A stretch of DNA of 64,000 bases from Gleimia europaea ACS-120-V-Col10b (GCF_000411155.1 NZ_KE150266.1:1178001-1242000); one strand, 5' to 3'; positions 28,172 through 37,295 are shown, counted from the first letter of the stretch. The notes: generated by a model from the sequence alone, not told the origin. Program-made: numbers and translations.

Positions 28172-30808
28172 GTGAGTGACGACAATCAGACTCCTGATGA
28201 GGTAGCCGCAACCGCACAGGCCGGTAGCGCGGTGGCTCAAAAGATTAGCCACGTTGATATTGAAGTTGAGATGCAGCGCTCCTATCTCGACTACGCGATG
28301 TCCGTCATCGTAGGACGTGCACTTCCTGAGGTTCGTGACGGTCTCAAGCCGGTACATCGACGGATTCTCTACGCGATGTACGACGGCGGCTACAGGCCAG
28401 ATGCCGGATTCTACAAGTCCATGCGTGTGGTTGGCGATGTACTCTCGCACTACCATCCGCACGGTGATGCTTCAGTTTATGATGCGCTCGCCCGACTCGT
28501 GCAACCCTGGTCCATGCGTTACCCGCTTGTGGCCGGTCAGGGTAACTTTGGTTCACCGGGTAACCTGGGCCCCGCTGCTCCGCGTTACACGGAGTGCCGC
28601 ATGCACCCGATGGCTATGGAGATGGTGCGCGACATTGACGAAAATACAGTTGACTTTATTGACAACTATGATGGTCGTAACCAGGAGCCGACGGTCTTGC
28701 CGGCAAGGTTCCCAAACCTCTTAGTAAACGGTTCAGAGGGTATTGCCGTTGGTATGGCCACCCGTATCCCGCCGCACAACCTGCGTGAGGTTGCGGAGGG
28801 TGTGCAGTGGCACCTCGAGCATCCAGAAGCAACCCGCGAAGAGCTACTTGAGGCACTTCTTGGCATCATCAAGGGCCCTGATTTCCCAACGGGCGCAACG
28901 ATTCTCGGTAAGTCTGGAATCGAGCAGGTTTACCGTACGGGACGTGGCCCTATTGTGCAGCGTGCCGGTGTTACGGTGGAAGAAATCAAGGGCCGCACTT
29001 GTCTGGTTGTCACCTCGCTGCCGTATCAGGTCAACCCGGACAACCTTGCAGCTAAGATTGCTCAGCTTGCCAAGGATGGTGTTGTTCAGGGCATTGCGGA
29101 TATTCGCGATGAGACTTCGGGCCGCTCCGGAATGCGTCTAGTGATTGTATTGAAACGTGACGCGGTTGCAAAGGTTGTGTTGAACAACTTGTATAAGCGC
29201 ACGCAGCTGCAAGATTCATTCCCCGCGAACATGCTTGCCCTTGTCGATGGTGTGCCGCGCACGCTGTCTATTGATGGATTCGTCTACTACTGGACTAAGC
29301 ACCAGATTGACGTCATTGTTCGTCGCACCAAGTTCCGCTTAGATAAGGCGCGCGAGCGTCTGCATATCCTGAACGGTTACCTCAAGGCGCTTGATGCACT
29401 TGACGAAGTGATCGCATTGATCCGTCGTTCACCAACCGTAAACGACGCGCGCACCGGCCTCATGGAATTCTTGGAGATCGACGAGGTGCAGGCAGATGCA
29501 ATCCTCGCGATGCAGCTACGCAGGCTTGCCGCCCTTGAACGCCAAAAGATTTTGGACGAGCACGCAGAGCTTGCTGCACGCGTAGCGGACCTCGAAGACG
29601 TGCTTGTAAAGCCGGAACGCCAGCGTCAGATCGTTTCGGAGGAGCTCGCTGAGATCGTGGACAAGTTTGGCGATGATCGGCGTACGCGCATCGTGCCGTT
29701 TATGGGCGAGATGTCTACCGAAGACCTCATTCCTGAAGAAGACGTGGTTGTGACGATCACGCGCGATGGTTTTGCAAAGCGTACCCGTGTTGACTCCTAC
29801 AAGAGTCAGCACCGTGGAGGTAAGGGCATTCGCGGAGCTAAGCTACGGCAAGATGACGTTGTACAGCACTTCTTTGTTACCACGACCCACCACTGGTTGC
29901 TGTTCTTTACTAACCTTGGCCGCGTCTACCGGGTCAAGGCGTACGAGATTCCCGAGGGCGGTCGCGATTCGCGCGGGCAGCACGTTGCCAACCTCCTAGC
30001 TTTCCAGCCGGATGAGGAAATTAGCGACGTGCTCGCTATCAAGGATTATGATCAGGCCGACTACCTGGTTCTTGCAACCAAGTCTGGCCTCGTGAAAAAG
30101 ACCGCGCTACAGGACTACAACTCGCCGCGAAGCGGTGGCCTGATCGCTATTAACCTTCGTGACGTGAATGGAGAGTCCGACTCGGTGGTATCGGCAAAGC
30201 TGGTGAATGCCGATCAGCACCTGATTCTTATTTCGAAGATGGGGCAGGCCTTGCGTTTCGAGGCGAGCGACGAGTCGGTTCGCCCGATGGGCCGCGCAAC
30301 TTCTGGCGTGCGCGGGATGAAGTTTCGTGACGGTGACTACCTGCTCTCCCTCGACGTCGTGCATGAAGATCGCGACCTCCTGGTCATCACCGAGGGAGGG
30401 TTCGCCAAGCGCTCGGCAATCGATACCTACCCAACGCGGGGCCGCGGTGGCCTCGGCGTCAAGGTAGCAAACCTCGTGGACGAGCGCGGTGACCTCGTTG
30501 CCGGGCTTGAAGTCACGGAAGAAGACGAAGTGCTCGTCATCATGGAGAGCGGCAACATCGTGCGTAGCGCGGTAAGCGAAGTCCCGCGTACCGGTCGTAA
30601 CACGCAGGGCGTGACATTCGCGCGCCCCTCAAAGGATGACCGCATCATTGCAATCACCAAAAACTTGGAATCGCAGTTGGATGACGATTCTGAAGCAGTA
30701 GACTCAGATGATGAGGCCATGGCGACACCTGAAGCACAAAATGCTGTTGGGGCCGTTCCAGGAATCGAACCCGAGTCCGCGCCGCAAGATGAGGAAGGTG
30801 ACGAATGA
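28172..30808 (+). CDS. gyrA: DNA gyrase subunit A
   Basis: Breakage-reunion subunit. 878 residues: winged-helix domain, catalytic Tyr in [10 protein letters not shown], and a six-bladed C-terminal beta-pinwheel. The gyrase-specific GyrA box is not exactly the canonical QRRGGKG: the segment reads [10 protein letters not shown]. In the quinolone region [10 protein letters not shown], alanine (about residue 100) stands where E. coli has Ser83, as in M. tuberculosis. GTG 28172. The tail is acidic. Its stop overlaps the DUF3566 gene. Confidence 0.98.
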   Translation: MSDDNQTPDEVAATAQAGSAVAQKISHVDIEVEMQRSYLDYAMSVIVGRALPEVRDGLKPVHRRILYAMYDGGYRPDAGFYKSMRVVGDVLSHYHPHGDASVYDALARLVQPWSMRYPLVAGQGNFGSPGNLGPAAPRYTECRMHPMAMEMVRDIDENTVDFIDNYDGRNQEPTVLPARFPNLLVNGSEGIAVGMATRIPPHNLREVAEGVQWHLEHPEATREELLEALLGIIKGPDFPTGATILGKSGIEQVYRTGRGPIVQRAGVTVEEIKGRTCLVVTSLPYQVNPDNLAAKIAQLAKDGVVQGIADIRDETSGRSGMRLVIVLKRDAVAKVVLNNLYKRTQLQDSFPANMLALVDGVPRTLSIDGFVYYWTKHQIDVIVRRTKFRLDKARERLHILNGYLKALDALDEVIALIRRSPTVNDARTGLMEFLEIDEVQADAILAMQLRRLAALERQKILDEHAELAARVADLEDVLVKPERQRQIVSEELAEIVDKFGDDRRTRIVPFMGEMSTEDLIPEEDVVVTITRDGFAKRTRVDSYKSQHRGGKGIRGAKLRQDDVVQHFFVTTTHHWLLFFTNLGRVYRVKAYEIPEGGRDSRGQHVANLLAFQPDEEISDVLAIKDYDQADYLVLATKSGLVKKTALQDYNSPRSGGLIAINLRDVNGESDSVVSAKLVNADQHLILISKMGQALRFEASDESVRPMGRATSGVRGMKFRDGDYLLSLDVVHEDRDLLVITEGGFAKRSAIDTYPTRGRGGLGVKVANLVDERGDLVAGLEVTEEDEVLVIMESGNIVRSAVSEVPRTGRNTQGVTFARPSKDDRIIAITKNLESQLDDDSEAVDSDDEAMATPEAQNAVGAVPGIEPESAPQDEEGDE

Positions 30809-31212
30809 GCGACACCTCGCGATCTGACGTTCAACAAGATTGGGAGAACGACACGCCGCATCAGGTGATGCTGGCAGTTGCCCGAGTTGACCCATGGACC
30901 GTGATGAAGGTTAGCTTCATGCTTTCAGTGGCCTTCGCGATCGCGTCGGTCATTGCGACGTTCGTGATTTGGTTAATGCTCGATGGAATGCATGTTTTTG
31001 CTGACATTGAGCACTTCCTGGTCAGCATTGGTGCCGAATCGTTCGTCAAGCTACTTGACTACGCTCGTCTGCCGCAGGTGATGTCAATGGCAACGCTGGT
31101 GGGCGTGGTGAACATCGTGATACTCACGGCCCTGTGTACGCTCGGAGCGCTCATTTACAACCTCGTTGCTGCACTTGTGGGCGGCGTGCGAGTAACCCTT
31201 ATGGACGAATGA
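30805..31212 (+). CDS. DUF3566 transmembrane protein
   Basis: 135 residues with two long membrane segments (about 35-60 and 92-120) joined by an extracytoplasmic loop. Position directly after gyrA (ATGA overlap) and before tRNA-Ile corresponds to Rv0007/CwsA-neighbour DUF3566 proteins. Contains the family-like [20 protein letters not shown] start and [18 protein letters not shown] end. Function unknown; an envelope or division link has been proposed for relatives. Confidence 0.88.
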   Translation: MSDTSRSDVQQDWENDTPHQVMLAVARVDPWTVMKVSFMLSVAFAIASVIATFVIWLMLDGMHVFADIEHFLVSIGAESFVKLLDYARLPQVMSMATLVGVVNIVILTALCTLGALIYNLVAALVGGVRVTLMDE

Positions 31213-31281
31213 TCATTTCGTAGAACAAACGTGCAGAAAGTGCGTAAAAGTTCTAGTGTAATGATTGTCACTGGTAGCAGT

Positions 31282-31311
31282 TTGGCAATGTTGAACTGCG
31301 TTGGGTAATCT
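31282..31311 (+). promoter_or_regulatory. Probable tRNA-Ile promoter
   Basis: TTGGCA (31282-31287), 18 bases, TAATCT (31306-31311), 20 bases before the tRNA. Reasonable vegetative promoter by sequence only. Confidence 0.4.
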
Positions 31312-31331
31312 TATTTGGTGCGACAGCGCAT

Positions 31332-31405
31332 GGGCCTATAGCTCAGTCGGTTAGAGCGCTTCCCTGATAAGGAAGAGGTCGCTGGTTCGAGTCCAGCTAG
31401 GCCCA
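31332..31405 (+). tRNA. tRNA-Ile (GAT)
   Basis: Acceptor GGGCCTA pairs with TAGGCCC; anticodon loop CTGATAA gives GAT; T-arm GCTGG-TTCGAGT-CCAGC. 74 nt with discriminator A; CCA is not encoded. This tRNA between gyrA and tRNA-Ala is standard in actinobacteria. Confidence 0.97.
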
Positions 31406-31437
31406 CCGGCGTTTGAAGCACCGTAACGGAGGTTCGT

Positions 31438-31584
31438 ATGATTCGCGAAGGACTACGAAATCTAGTTATTGGCGGGATCGTTGGTACGGTAGGCATAGTC
31501 ACTTACCAGATCACTCGCGATCTTTCAGACGACAAGAGTCTGTGGCAGCCCGTTCCGGCTGAACCATCTAACGCGATGGACTAA
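31438..31584 (+). CDS. Small membrane-associated protein between the tRNA genes (DLW-39-like)
   Basis: 48 residues, MIREGLRNLVIGGIVGTV at the start, one short Gly/Val/Ile-rich helix (about 8-24), then a charged part DLSDDKSLWQPVPAE. ATG 31438 sits behind CGGAGG at ideal spacing, and the codons look genuine. Size, place between tRNA-Ile and tRNA-Ala and the acidic -LW- end resemble the DLW-39 family small proteins of actinobacteria; family assignment is by resemblance only. Function unknown. Confidence 0.7.
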   Translation: MIREGLRNLVIGGIVGTVGIVTYQITRDLSDDKSLWQPVPAEPSNAMD

Positions 31585-31597
31585 CAGATTCCCAATA

Positions 31598-31673
31598 GGG
31601 GCTATGGCGCAATTGGTAGCGCACCTGCTTTGCAAGCAGGGGGTTAGGGGTTCGAGTCCCCTTAGCTCCACCA
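31598..31673 (+). tRNA. tRNA-Ala (TGC)
   Basis: Acceptor GGGGCTA pairs with TAGCTCC (one G-U); anticodon TGC in CTTTGCAAG; T-arm AGGGG-TTCGAGT-CCCCT. Discriminator A at 31670, and CCA (31671-31673) is encoded. Confidence 0.97.
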
Positions 31674-31675
31674 TT

Positions 31676-31725
31676 ACCTGCTGGTGCGAATAGGTTTTCG
31701 TGCCGGCAGGTTTTGTTTTGTTTTC
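31676..31725 (+). terminator. Rho-independent terminator after tRNA-Ala
   Basis: ACCTGCTGG (31676-31684) pairs with CCGGCAGGT (31703-31711, one T-G pair), followed by a T-rich run TTTTGTTTTGTTTTC. Confidence 0.8.
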
Positions 31726-31899
31726 TTGGCGTTGAACCGCTAAGAGCGCATAAGTTGCACACAAGAGCACTCATTTAGGCCACGCGACAAAAAGCTAAAA
31801 TGGCCTATAACCTGAGCAATAGACGTAACCCCGGCGATGCAGCCGAGGCTGGTGATCGTTCCGGGGTCTTCGTTACTTATCCTACCTTAGAAGGCGGTG

Positions 31900-32592
31900 A
31901 TGTCACTGCCGAAGAGATCCATGTGGGATCCTCAGGCGATGTTACACCTGCTCTCAAAACAACGGATGGCCACCTATCTCGCTGCCATGGATGGCAACAT
32001 CGAAACCGCTTTCGTGCTCTATAACCGTAATATTCAATTAGCTACAGCGCTGCAAGGAATGACGGCGATGGTGGAAGTCGTGGCGCGCAACGCTATCGAT
32101 CGAGCACTCACTGAGTGGAATGCAAAAATAAGCCCGCATACTGACTGGTTTGATCTTGATGTTCTAGATGACCACGCCCAGAAAGATATTGCCATCGCAC
32201 GCCAACGGGTACTCCGTTTAAGAAAACCTGTAACACATTCCAAAGTTCTTGCCGAACTCTCTTTTGGTTTTTGGTGATTTCTAACTTCCAAACGATACTT
32301 AACCTCGTTGTGGACTCCAGCATTGCAGTATGCTTTCCCGAACGGGAATAAAGACATCTGGACACGCCAAAAACAGGTGACAACATTGCTCTCCGATTTG
32401 AACTTTGTTCGCAACAGAGCCGCTCACCTCGAACCAGTGTTTAAACGTGACTTCAGTAAGGATTTCGAGAACGCCCACACCCTACTAGGCTGGATAGACC
32501 CTAACGCCGCAGCATGGCAAGAAGAAAACGCAACAATCGTTCATCTGTTGGAAGGAGGATTCGATAGCCGGACCCTAAATAATAACGTCTAG
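31900..32592 (+). pseudogene. Abi-like protein (abortive-infection family), interrupted by in-frame TGA
   Basis: The frame from ATG 31900 encodes residues typical of the Abi-like family (ATYLAAMDGN, LYNRNIQLATALQGM, EVVARNAIDRAL, HSKVLAELSFGFW) and stops at TGA 32275-32277. The same frame resumes immediately with FLTSKRYLTSLWTPALQYAFP, then LRNRAAHLEPVF, the RNxxxHxEP motif expected downstream. Relatives have Arg at the stop position, so a CGA-to-TGA change is likely. No frameshift. The product would be an RNase-like HEPN-type protein involved in phage exclusion; now probably dead. Upstream start is uncertain and no good ribosome binding site is seen. Confidence 0.75.
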
Positions 32593-32861
32593 CACCACGT
32601 TCATCGTCGTGTTCAGCTGTGTAACGAATAATCGCGAGCCTTCATTTGGCCAATATAAGACTTCGCTACTGCGCCCGAATTACATCGAAATGAGACTTAT
32701 ACACAGGAATATCCACACCTGGGGAAACTTACACTTATGTAGTTCTACAATCGTTTCCGGGAAATTCCACCGAAAATATCTTGTTCATCTAACAAAAGAA
32801 CCCGAGCTGTGGAAAACCGGCAGATCGGGTTCTAAGTGATTGTGGATAGCTGTGTATAACT
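32593..32861. other. Intergenic cluster of DnaA-box-like sites
   Basis: 269 bp between the Abi pseudogene and the rhomboid stop. Two perfect TTATNCACA boxes (TTATACACA 32697-32705; TGTGTATAA 32851-32859, reverse) and two one-mismatch boxes (ATATCCACA 32709-32717; TGTGGATAG 32841-32849, reverse). Also holds a minus-strand terminator. It resembles an origin-type or titration site, but function is unproven. Confidence 0.55.
32791..32832 (-). terminator. Terminator of ppiA-rhomboid transcript
   Basis: On the minus strand GAACCCGA (32832-32825) pairs with TCGGGTTC (32805-32798), followed by TTTTGTT. It lies 30 bases after the rhomboid stop. Confidence 0.7.
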
Positions 32862-33734
32862 TCAGCCGTAGAACTGACTAAGCCCCCAGTAGATCCCGTA
32901 GTTCAGTGCTAATAGCGCTACGAATATGCCAACAGAGGCCCACACGGTAGCGGTGGTTTGGCTCTTTTGAGTCTTTCCAGGCTGCGGCTTTGCCAAACGA
33001 ACCAAAATCCATGTAACGAGCGCGCCCGTGATCAGACCACCCAGGTGGCCCTGCCACGAAATACCCGACACTACGAACCCGTAAGCCAGGTTAACGGCCA
33101 GCAAAATCACGATCGAGGTGGTGTCTGCACCGGAGGCCTTTTGAAGCACAAAAATAGCAGCAAACAAGCCAAATAAGGCGCCGGAGGCACCCACGGTAGC
33201 TCCCATTAGTGAACTGGGATCAACAAATCCCCACGCCAGCACAAACAGCGAGCCGCCCATTGCGGATGCCGCGTACAAAACCAGGTAGCGCCCGGCTCCT
33301 AAAATCTGCTCCACGGGGTTACCAACGATGTAGAGCGTCAACATGTTCAAGCCCAGGTGCAAAAGCCCGCCGTGAACGAGGGCAACTGTGAGCAGGCGCC
33401 AGGGTTCGTGCGTTGACCAGGCCGGCACGTACATTAGCCAAGCCTGGAGTGGCTTATAAACCGTGGCCAGAAGTGAGACCGCAATGGTTACGCCAAGAAT
33501 CCACGTGGTAACGTTCTTGCCTTGCAACCGGTATGAAGGTTTGAGTGAGCGAGCACGAGTGCTACTGTTGGCGCACTCGGGGCAGATGGAACCAACCTCG
33601 GTGTAGATGGTGCAATCAGAGCATGTGCCCCTCCCGCACCGTTTACAAGTGGAAACGGCGGGGAGGTTAGGGTGGCGAGGGCAACTCACAGCGGGCTGTG
33701 ACCTGCGTTCGCCGTAGCGCGGCTGATCGGTCAC
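32862..33734 (-). CDS. Rhomboid family intramembrane serine protease
   Basis: Cleaves transmembrane proteins in the bilayer. 290 residues: an N-terminal Cys/His-rich zinc-binding (B-box-like) module (CPRHPNLPAVSTCKRCG, then CSDC and CPEC, residues 18-54), then six or seven membrane helices. Catalytic Ser184 in GASG and His230 in SWQGHLGG are present; HGGLLHLGLNML is the conserved loop/helix start. Its ATG overlaps the ppiA stop. Rhomboid next to ppiA is typical near the actinobacterial origin (Rv0110/Rv0009 relatives). Confidence 0.93.
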   Translation of the reverse strand: MTDQPRYGERRSQPAVSCPRHPNLPAVSTCKRCGRGTCSDCTIYTEVGSICPECANSSTRARSLKPSYRLQGKNVTTWILGVTIAVSLLATVYKPLQAWLMYVPAWSTHEPWRLLTVALVHGGLLHLGLNMLTLYIVGNPVEQILGAGRYLVLYAASAMGGSLFVLAWGFVDPSSLMGATVGASGALFGLFAAIFVLQKASGADTTSIVILLAVNLAYGFVVSGISWQGHLGGLITGALVTWILVRLAKPQPGKTQKSQTTATVWASVGIFVALLALNYGIYWGLSQFYG

Positions 33735-34252
33735 TCTTCGATATCAATCGTTTCGATTACGACGTCCTCAACCGGTCTGTCATTCATTCCCGTTGGGACG
33801 GCGGCAATCGCGTCAACAACCGCCTTGGACTCTTCGTCAATCACCTTGCCGAAAATCGTGTGGTTTCCCTGCAGCCAAGTGGTTGATGCAACGGTGATGA
33901 AGAACTGGGATCCGTTTGTGCCCCGGCCCATGCGCTTACCGGCGTTAGCCATCGCAAGCACGTACGGTTCGGTGAAGTTCAGTTCCGGGTGGATTTCGTC
34001 GTCAAAGTTGTATCCGGGGCCGCCAACACCAATGCCGAGCGGGTCGCCGCCCTGAATCATGAAGCCGGGAATAACGCGGTGGAAAACAACACCATCGTAA
34101 AGCGGCGCAGTGGTTTTCTCACCGGTTGCCGGATGCGTCCATTCGCGCTTACCCTGCGCAAGTTCGGCAAAATTCTTCACCGTGATCGGTGCATGGTTGG
34201 GGAAAAGTTCGATGGCGATGTCGCCCATATTTGTGTGAATCGTTGCTTTCAT
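33731..34252 (-). CDS. ppiA: Cyclophilin-type peptidyl-prolyl cis-trans isomerase
   Basis: Cytoplasmic proline isomerase. 173 residues, no signal peptide. Core motifs present: FAELAQGK, YDGVVFHRVIPGFMIQGGDP (catalytic Arg and Phe), NGSQFFITVAST, and LQGNHTIFGKVIDE, where the usual Trp of the cyclosporin pocket region is partly replaced (WLQGNHTIFG). ATG 34252. First gene of ppiA-rhomboid, reading away from the divergent small membrane protein. Confidence 0.95.
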   Translation of the reverse strand: MKATIHTNMGDIAIELFPNHAPITVKNFAELAQGKREWTHPATGEKTTAPLYDGVVFHRVIPGFMIQGGDPLGIGVGGPGYNFDDEIHPELNFTEPYVLAMANAGKRMGRGTNGSQFFITVASTTWLQGNHTIFGKVIDEESKAVVDAIAAVPTGMNDRPVEDVVIETIDIEE

Positions 34253-34405
34253 ATTGCAATTGTCGCAGATTTATTCGGATATGTCTTTCCCGATCCCCCA
34301 AGATTCCCAGCCGGTTCATCCTGCAATGCACGCAGTTTCAGTGCAAAATAGAAGGGATAGTGTTTCGCTAAGGCGAAGCTGATTCTCAACGTAATGGAGG
34401 AAATG

Positions 34406-34969
34406 ATGGGCAAGCTAGATACAAAGAAGCTCCATCGTGAGGCTGATGCCGCAGCTGAGGCCGCGATGCGTCATGGTGAAGAATTTGTAGCAAAGGCACA
34501 GAACTTGGCACAGGAGGGTGCAGAATGGGTTGGCCCTCGTGCTCAGCACCTGTGGGATGAGACGGTTAAGGCAACTGCTCCTGTGCTTGAGGAGGCTGCC
34601 GATCGCGTTCGCCCATACCTGGATGATGCTCAGGCTGTTGCCAGCGATTACGCTAAGCGTGGCGAGAAGGCTGCTCGCGCAGCGTCTGCGGCAGCAAAGA
34701 AGGACGGCACGATCGCCGAGCGCATGCAGCGTGCAGGCGAGGCCAGCCGCAAGGAGCTGACGAAGCCTAAGAAGTCCGTGGGTCGTACTGTTGCAAAGAC
34801 GTTCGGATGGGCACTGCTTGGCACTGCCGCAGCTGGCGTAGGCTACTTGCTTTGGCGTCGTTCACAGCCGATCGAGGATCCTTGGGCAGAAGAGTACTGG
34901 GCTGACCTGGATACAGATGTTGACATCGTTGAAACCCCGGCAGAATCTGCTGAGGAGACCGAAGAGTAA
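34406..34969 (+). CDS. Ala/Glu-rich single-pass membrane protein, YtxH-like
   Basis: Function unknown. 187 residues: an amphipathic, Ala/Glu/Lys-rich region (1-120) that probably forms coiled helices, a basic stretch (KELTKPKKSVG), one membrane helix about 135-152, and an acidic tail (DPWAEEYWADLDTDV). ATG 34406 is preferred since GGAGG lies five bases before it; ATG 34394 overlaps that site. Lies alone between divergent ppiA and convergent crgA, and ends in a strong terminator. Confidence 0.75.
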   Translation: MGKLDTKKLHREADAAAEAAMRHGEEFVAKAQNLAQEGAEWVGPRAQHLWDETVKATAPVLEEAADRVRPYLDDAQAVASDYAKRGEKAARAASAAAKKDGTIAERMQRAGEASRKELTKPKKSVGRTVAKTFGWALLGTAAAGVGYLLWRRSQPIEDPWAEEYWADLDTDVDIVETPAESAEETEE

Positions 34970-34992
34970 GCCAAGCTTAGTTTCTTCTTTAG

Positions 34993-35033
34993 GTGAGGTC
35001 GAGGCCAAGTGCCTCGACCTCACTTCATTTTCC
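34993..35033 (+). terminator. Strong terminator after the Ala/Glu-rich membrane protein
   Basis: GTGAGGTCGAGGC (34993-35005) pairs with GCCTCGACCTCAC (35011-35023): 13 perfect base pairs, 5-base loop, then TTCATTTT. Confidence 0.85.
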
Positions 35034-35100
35034 AAAGCTTTGTGTGACTCTAGCTTTGAAACGGTAACAGGTGAGTTAAACGTAGCTCGAAACAGGACGA

Positions 35101-35131
35101 AAAATGGTGGGCACGAAGCCCACCATTTTTT
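35101..35131. terminator. Bidirectional terminator between convergent genes
   Basis: AAAATGGTGGGC (35101-35112) pairs with GCCCACCATTTT (35118-35129). T runs lie at the 3' side on both strands, so it can end crgA on the minus strand and back up the 34993 terminator on the plus strand. Confidence 0.8.
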
Positions 35132-35138
35132 GAAACTT

Positions 35139-35405
35139 TTAGCGCCAGCGCAGTGTCATGAGGAAGCCAGTCATCATGAAACCAAGGCCGATCGCAAGAT
35201 TCCAGTTGCCGATCCCAGGAATCGGGAAGCGAGCGCTCGTCATGTACATGACGAGGAGCCACAGCAGGCCGATGATAAGCAGAGTTACGAACGTGGGAGC
35301 CCACCAGGACGGGGAGAGCGGGATGCCGTCAGTCCACGACTTGATTTGCAAGTCATCTGAGTGAGACGAGCTGGACGTCTTTTTGCGTTTTTTTGATTCA
35401 GGCAC
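35139..35405 (-). CDS. crgA: Cell division protein CrgA
   Basis: Small membrane protein that coordinates septal peptidoglycan synthesis with FtsZ-ring proteins in actinobacteria. 88 residues: basic N-terminus (PESKKRKKTSSSS), two membrane helices (about 35-55 and 66-86), the conserved SPSWWAPTFVTLLIIGLLW and IPGIGNWNLAIGLGFM segments. Located in the usual place between ppiA and the DUF881-sortase genes. Confidence 0.95.
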   Translation of the reverse strand: MPESKKRKKTSSSSHSDDLQIKSWTDGIPLSPSWWAPTFVTLLIIGLLWLLVMYMTSARFPIPGIGNWNLAIGLGFMMTGFLMTLRWR

Positions 35406-35520
35406 GCCTAATACCTTCCGACAGAGCCCTACCCGTACACTAGATACATTGGATCGGGCGAATGATTAAAATCCTGTAATAGCGTACCAAAACTAGCAGA
35501 TATCGCGAAGAGGAGGGCTA

Positions 35521-36297
35521 GTGGAAAACGCTCAAACGCATGGCGCTACCCGCGCCACGCACAGTCGCGTAGCTAACCATAGCCGCAAAACTCCTCTTTC
35601 AGCGCGGATGAAGCGTGTTTTTGGCCGTGGATTTGTGTTATTCCTAGCCGGATTGCTTTTTGCTGGTTCCATGACGTTCCGGCCTCCCGTCGGCTCAAGG
35701 TATGACTCGGACCTGCTGTCTCTGGTAGCCCGAAAAGAAGCTACCGTGAAAGAGCTATCTTCGGAAAACGAGGAAATGTACAAGCAGATCGATCAGATGA
35801 TTGCGGCCGTGCCCGACCAGCCGCAACTACCCGTGTCAGAGCGCACGCGTGTGGATTTAACGGGGCCCGGCCTCACTGTTACGCTAAATGACGCTCCGAT
35901 ACCTGAGCCCCTCCCCGAAGGCGTGGTTGCTGACGACCTCGTGATTCACCAGCAGGACATAGAGGCGGTTTTTAACGCTCTCTTAAGCGGTGGCGCGGAG
36001 GCGCTTAGCGTGCAGGGTCGGTACGTGCGCGCTGATTCGAAGGTGTCGTGCGTGGGAAATGTCATCAACATTGACGGTAAGCTCTACTCGCCGCCCTACG
36101 AGATCGGGGCGATAGGAGATGCAGTAAAAATGCGCGACGCACTCGCGCAGGATCCACAGATTGCCATCCTTGGTGAATACGTAGCTCGGTTTAACTTGGG
36201 TTACAGTGTTCGGGACGAAGCAAAGATCAAAATTAATGCCGTAAACCAACAGCCGGTGTTCAACTTTGTGAAAGTGACGGCTAACAATGACAACTAG
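35521..36297 (+). CDS. DUF881 family membrane protein
   Basis: 258 residues: basic cytoplasmic tail, one membrane helix (about 37-55), a short coiled segment (KEATVKELSSENEEMYKQID, about 72-95), and an extracytoplasmic DUF881 domain with the conserved GPGLTVTLNDAP and a C-terminal LGYSVRDEAKIKINAV. Homologous to Rv0012-type proteins and structurally related to division/sporulation proteins; exact role unknown. GTG 35521 after GAGGAGGG. Ends overlapping sortase E. Confidence 0.9.
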   Translation: MENAQTHGATRATHSRVANHSRKTPLSARMKRVFGRGFVLFLAGLLFAGSMTFRPPVGSRYDSDLLSLVARKEATVKELSSENEEMYKQIDQMIAAVPDQPQLPVSERTRVDLTGPGLTVTLNDAPIPEPLPEGVVADDLVIHQQDIEAVFNALLSGGAEALSVQGRYVRADSKVSCVGNVINIDGKLYSPPYEIGAIGDAVKMRDALAQDPQIAILGEYVARFNLGYSVRDEAKIKINAVNQQPVFNFVKVTANNDN

Positions 36298-37054
36298 TCC
36301 ATACCCCAGCAGGCGTTCTTCGAAGCGCAAAAAACCAAGCTTGTTCATCCGGTTTATCGGAGTGCTTGGCGAGCTCATGATCACGGTCTCGCTTGTGATT
36401 GGGCTGTTCATTTTCTGGCAGTTGTACTGGACTTCTTGGGAGGTCGAGGCAGATAGGGAGCAGGCGATCAGCGACTTTGAAGCGCAACTTCCTAAAGTCC
36501 CGGTTGAAAAGGTTGCGCAAGCGCGCACGGATGCTCCGCCCGAGTTCACTCCGGTGGGCTATGGCGAAACGATGGGGATTTTGCACATTCCCGTGTGGGA
36601 CAACATGAAAGTTCCGGTTGTGCACGGAACCGCGCAGTACTTGCTGGATCAGGCGCTGGGCGGACACTATGAGTTCACGCAGTGGCCGGGCGAGGTTGGT
36701 AACTTCGCGGTCGCTGCCCACCGGCGATCGTACGGCAATAACTTCCGCCACGTGGATACTCTCGCAGAGAGCACGCCCGTGGTTATGGAAACTTCTAACT
36801 CATTCTTGGTTTACAAGGTGGTGCAAAAAGAGATCGTGATTCCGGAGCAGACCGAGGTTATTAACCCGGTTCCCGATCAGCCGCTCGGCGTCACGCCCAC
36901 TAAGCGAATGCTAACTATGACCACGTGTAGCACGGAGACGGGCGGCCAGTTCGGTAACAGTCACCGCTACATCGTGCACCTGGAATTCCAACACTGGTAT
37001 GAGCGTGATGGGGGCCTGCCGCCCGAGCTGAAATCTGAGAAGGAGGGCGCATAA
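36287..37054 (+). CDS. srtE: Class E sortase
   Basis: Cysteine transpeptidase at the outer face, anchoring proteins with an LAXTG-type signal in actinobacteria. 255 residues: basic N-tail, membrane helix (about 24-46), catalytic His in VAAHRRSYG, Cys in MTTCSTETG and Arg in SHRYIVHLEF. No substrate with a sorting signal is seen nearby. Overlaps DUF881 by 11 bases; probably one transcript with DUF881 and the next small gene. Confidence 0.94.
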   Translation: MTTSPYPSRRSSKRKKPSLFIRFIGVLGELMITVSLVIGLFIFWQLYWTSWEVEADREQAISDFEAQLPKVPVEKVAQARTDAPPEFTPVGYGETMGILHIPVWDNMKVPVVHGTAQYLLDQALGGHYEFTQWPGEVGNFAVAAHRRSYGNNFRHVDTLAESTPVVMETSNSFLVYKVVQKEIVIPEQTEVINPVPDQPLGVTPTKRMLTMTTCSTETGGQFGNSHRYIVHLEFQHWYERDGGLPPELKSEKEGA

Positions 37055-37237
37055 ATGTATGCTGCTATCTTCCGCCTACTACCGGGCCCGAAGTGGTTGA
37101 AGGTTATCTGGTCGATCCTGCTAATAGTTCTAGTGGCTTGGCTGCTGCTTGAGTTTGCCTTCCCGTGGGTACAAGACACGTTTAACGTGGTTGACAATAC
37201 GGTGGACGTGCCGGGGGTGAGCACAACCAGTACGTAA
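37055..37237 (+). CDS. Small single-pass membrane protein in the sortase operon
   Basis: 60 residues starting directly after the sortase stop (TAAATG). Basic start (FRLLPGPKWLKVIW), one membrane helix (about 17-36), and a short acidic extracytoplasmic tail ending in Ser/Thr. A similar small protein follows the sortase in related actinobacteria. Function unknown. A terminator follows. Confidence 0.75.
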   Translation: MYAAIFRLLPGPKWLKVIWSILLIVLVAWLLLEFAFPWVQDTFNVVDNTVDVPGVSTTST

Positions 37238-37260
37238 ACCCTTCCCATACATAGAAGAGG

Positions 37261-37295
37261 GCGGCCCGGGAATGAATGTCCGGGCCGCACTTTTC
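37261..37295 (+). terminator. Terminator of the DUF881-sortase operon
   Basis: GCGGCCCGG (37261-37269) pairs with CCGGGCCGC (37280-37288), then ACTTTTC. On the minus strand it lacks a T run, so it belongs to the plus-strand operon; pknB converges at 37315. Confidence 0.8.

Noticed and set aside
32609..32839. 76-codon frame after the Abi pseudogene
   Set aside because: No recognisable protein features; contains DnaA-box-like sites and the rhomboid terminator.
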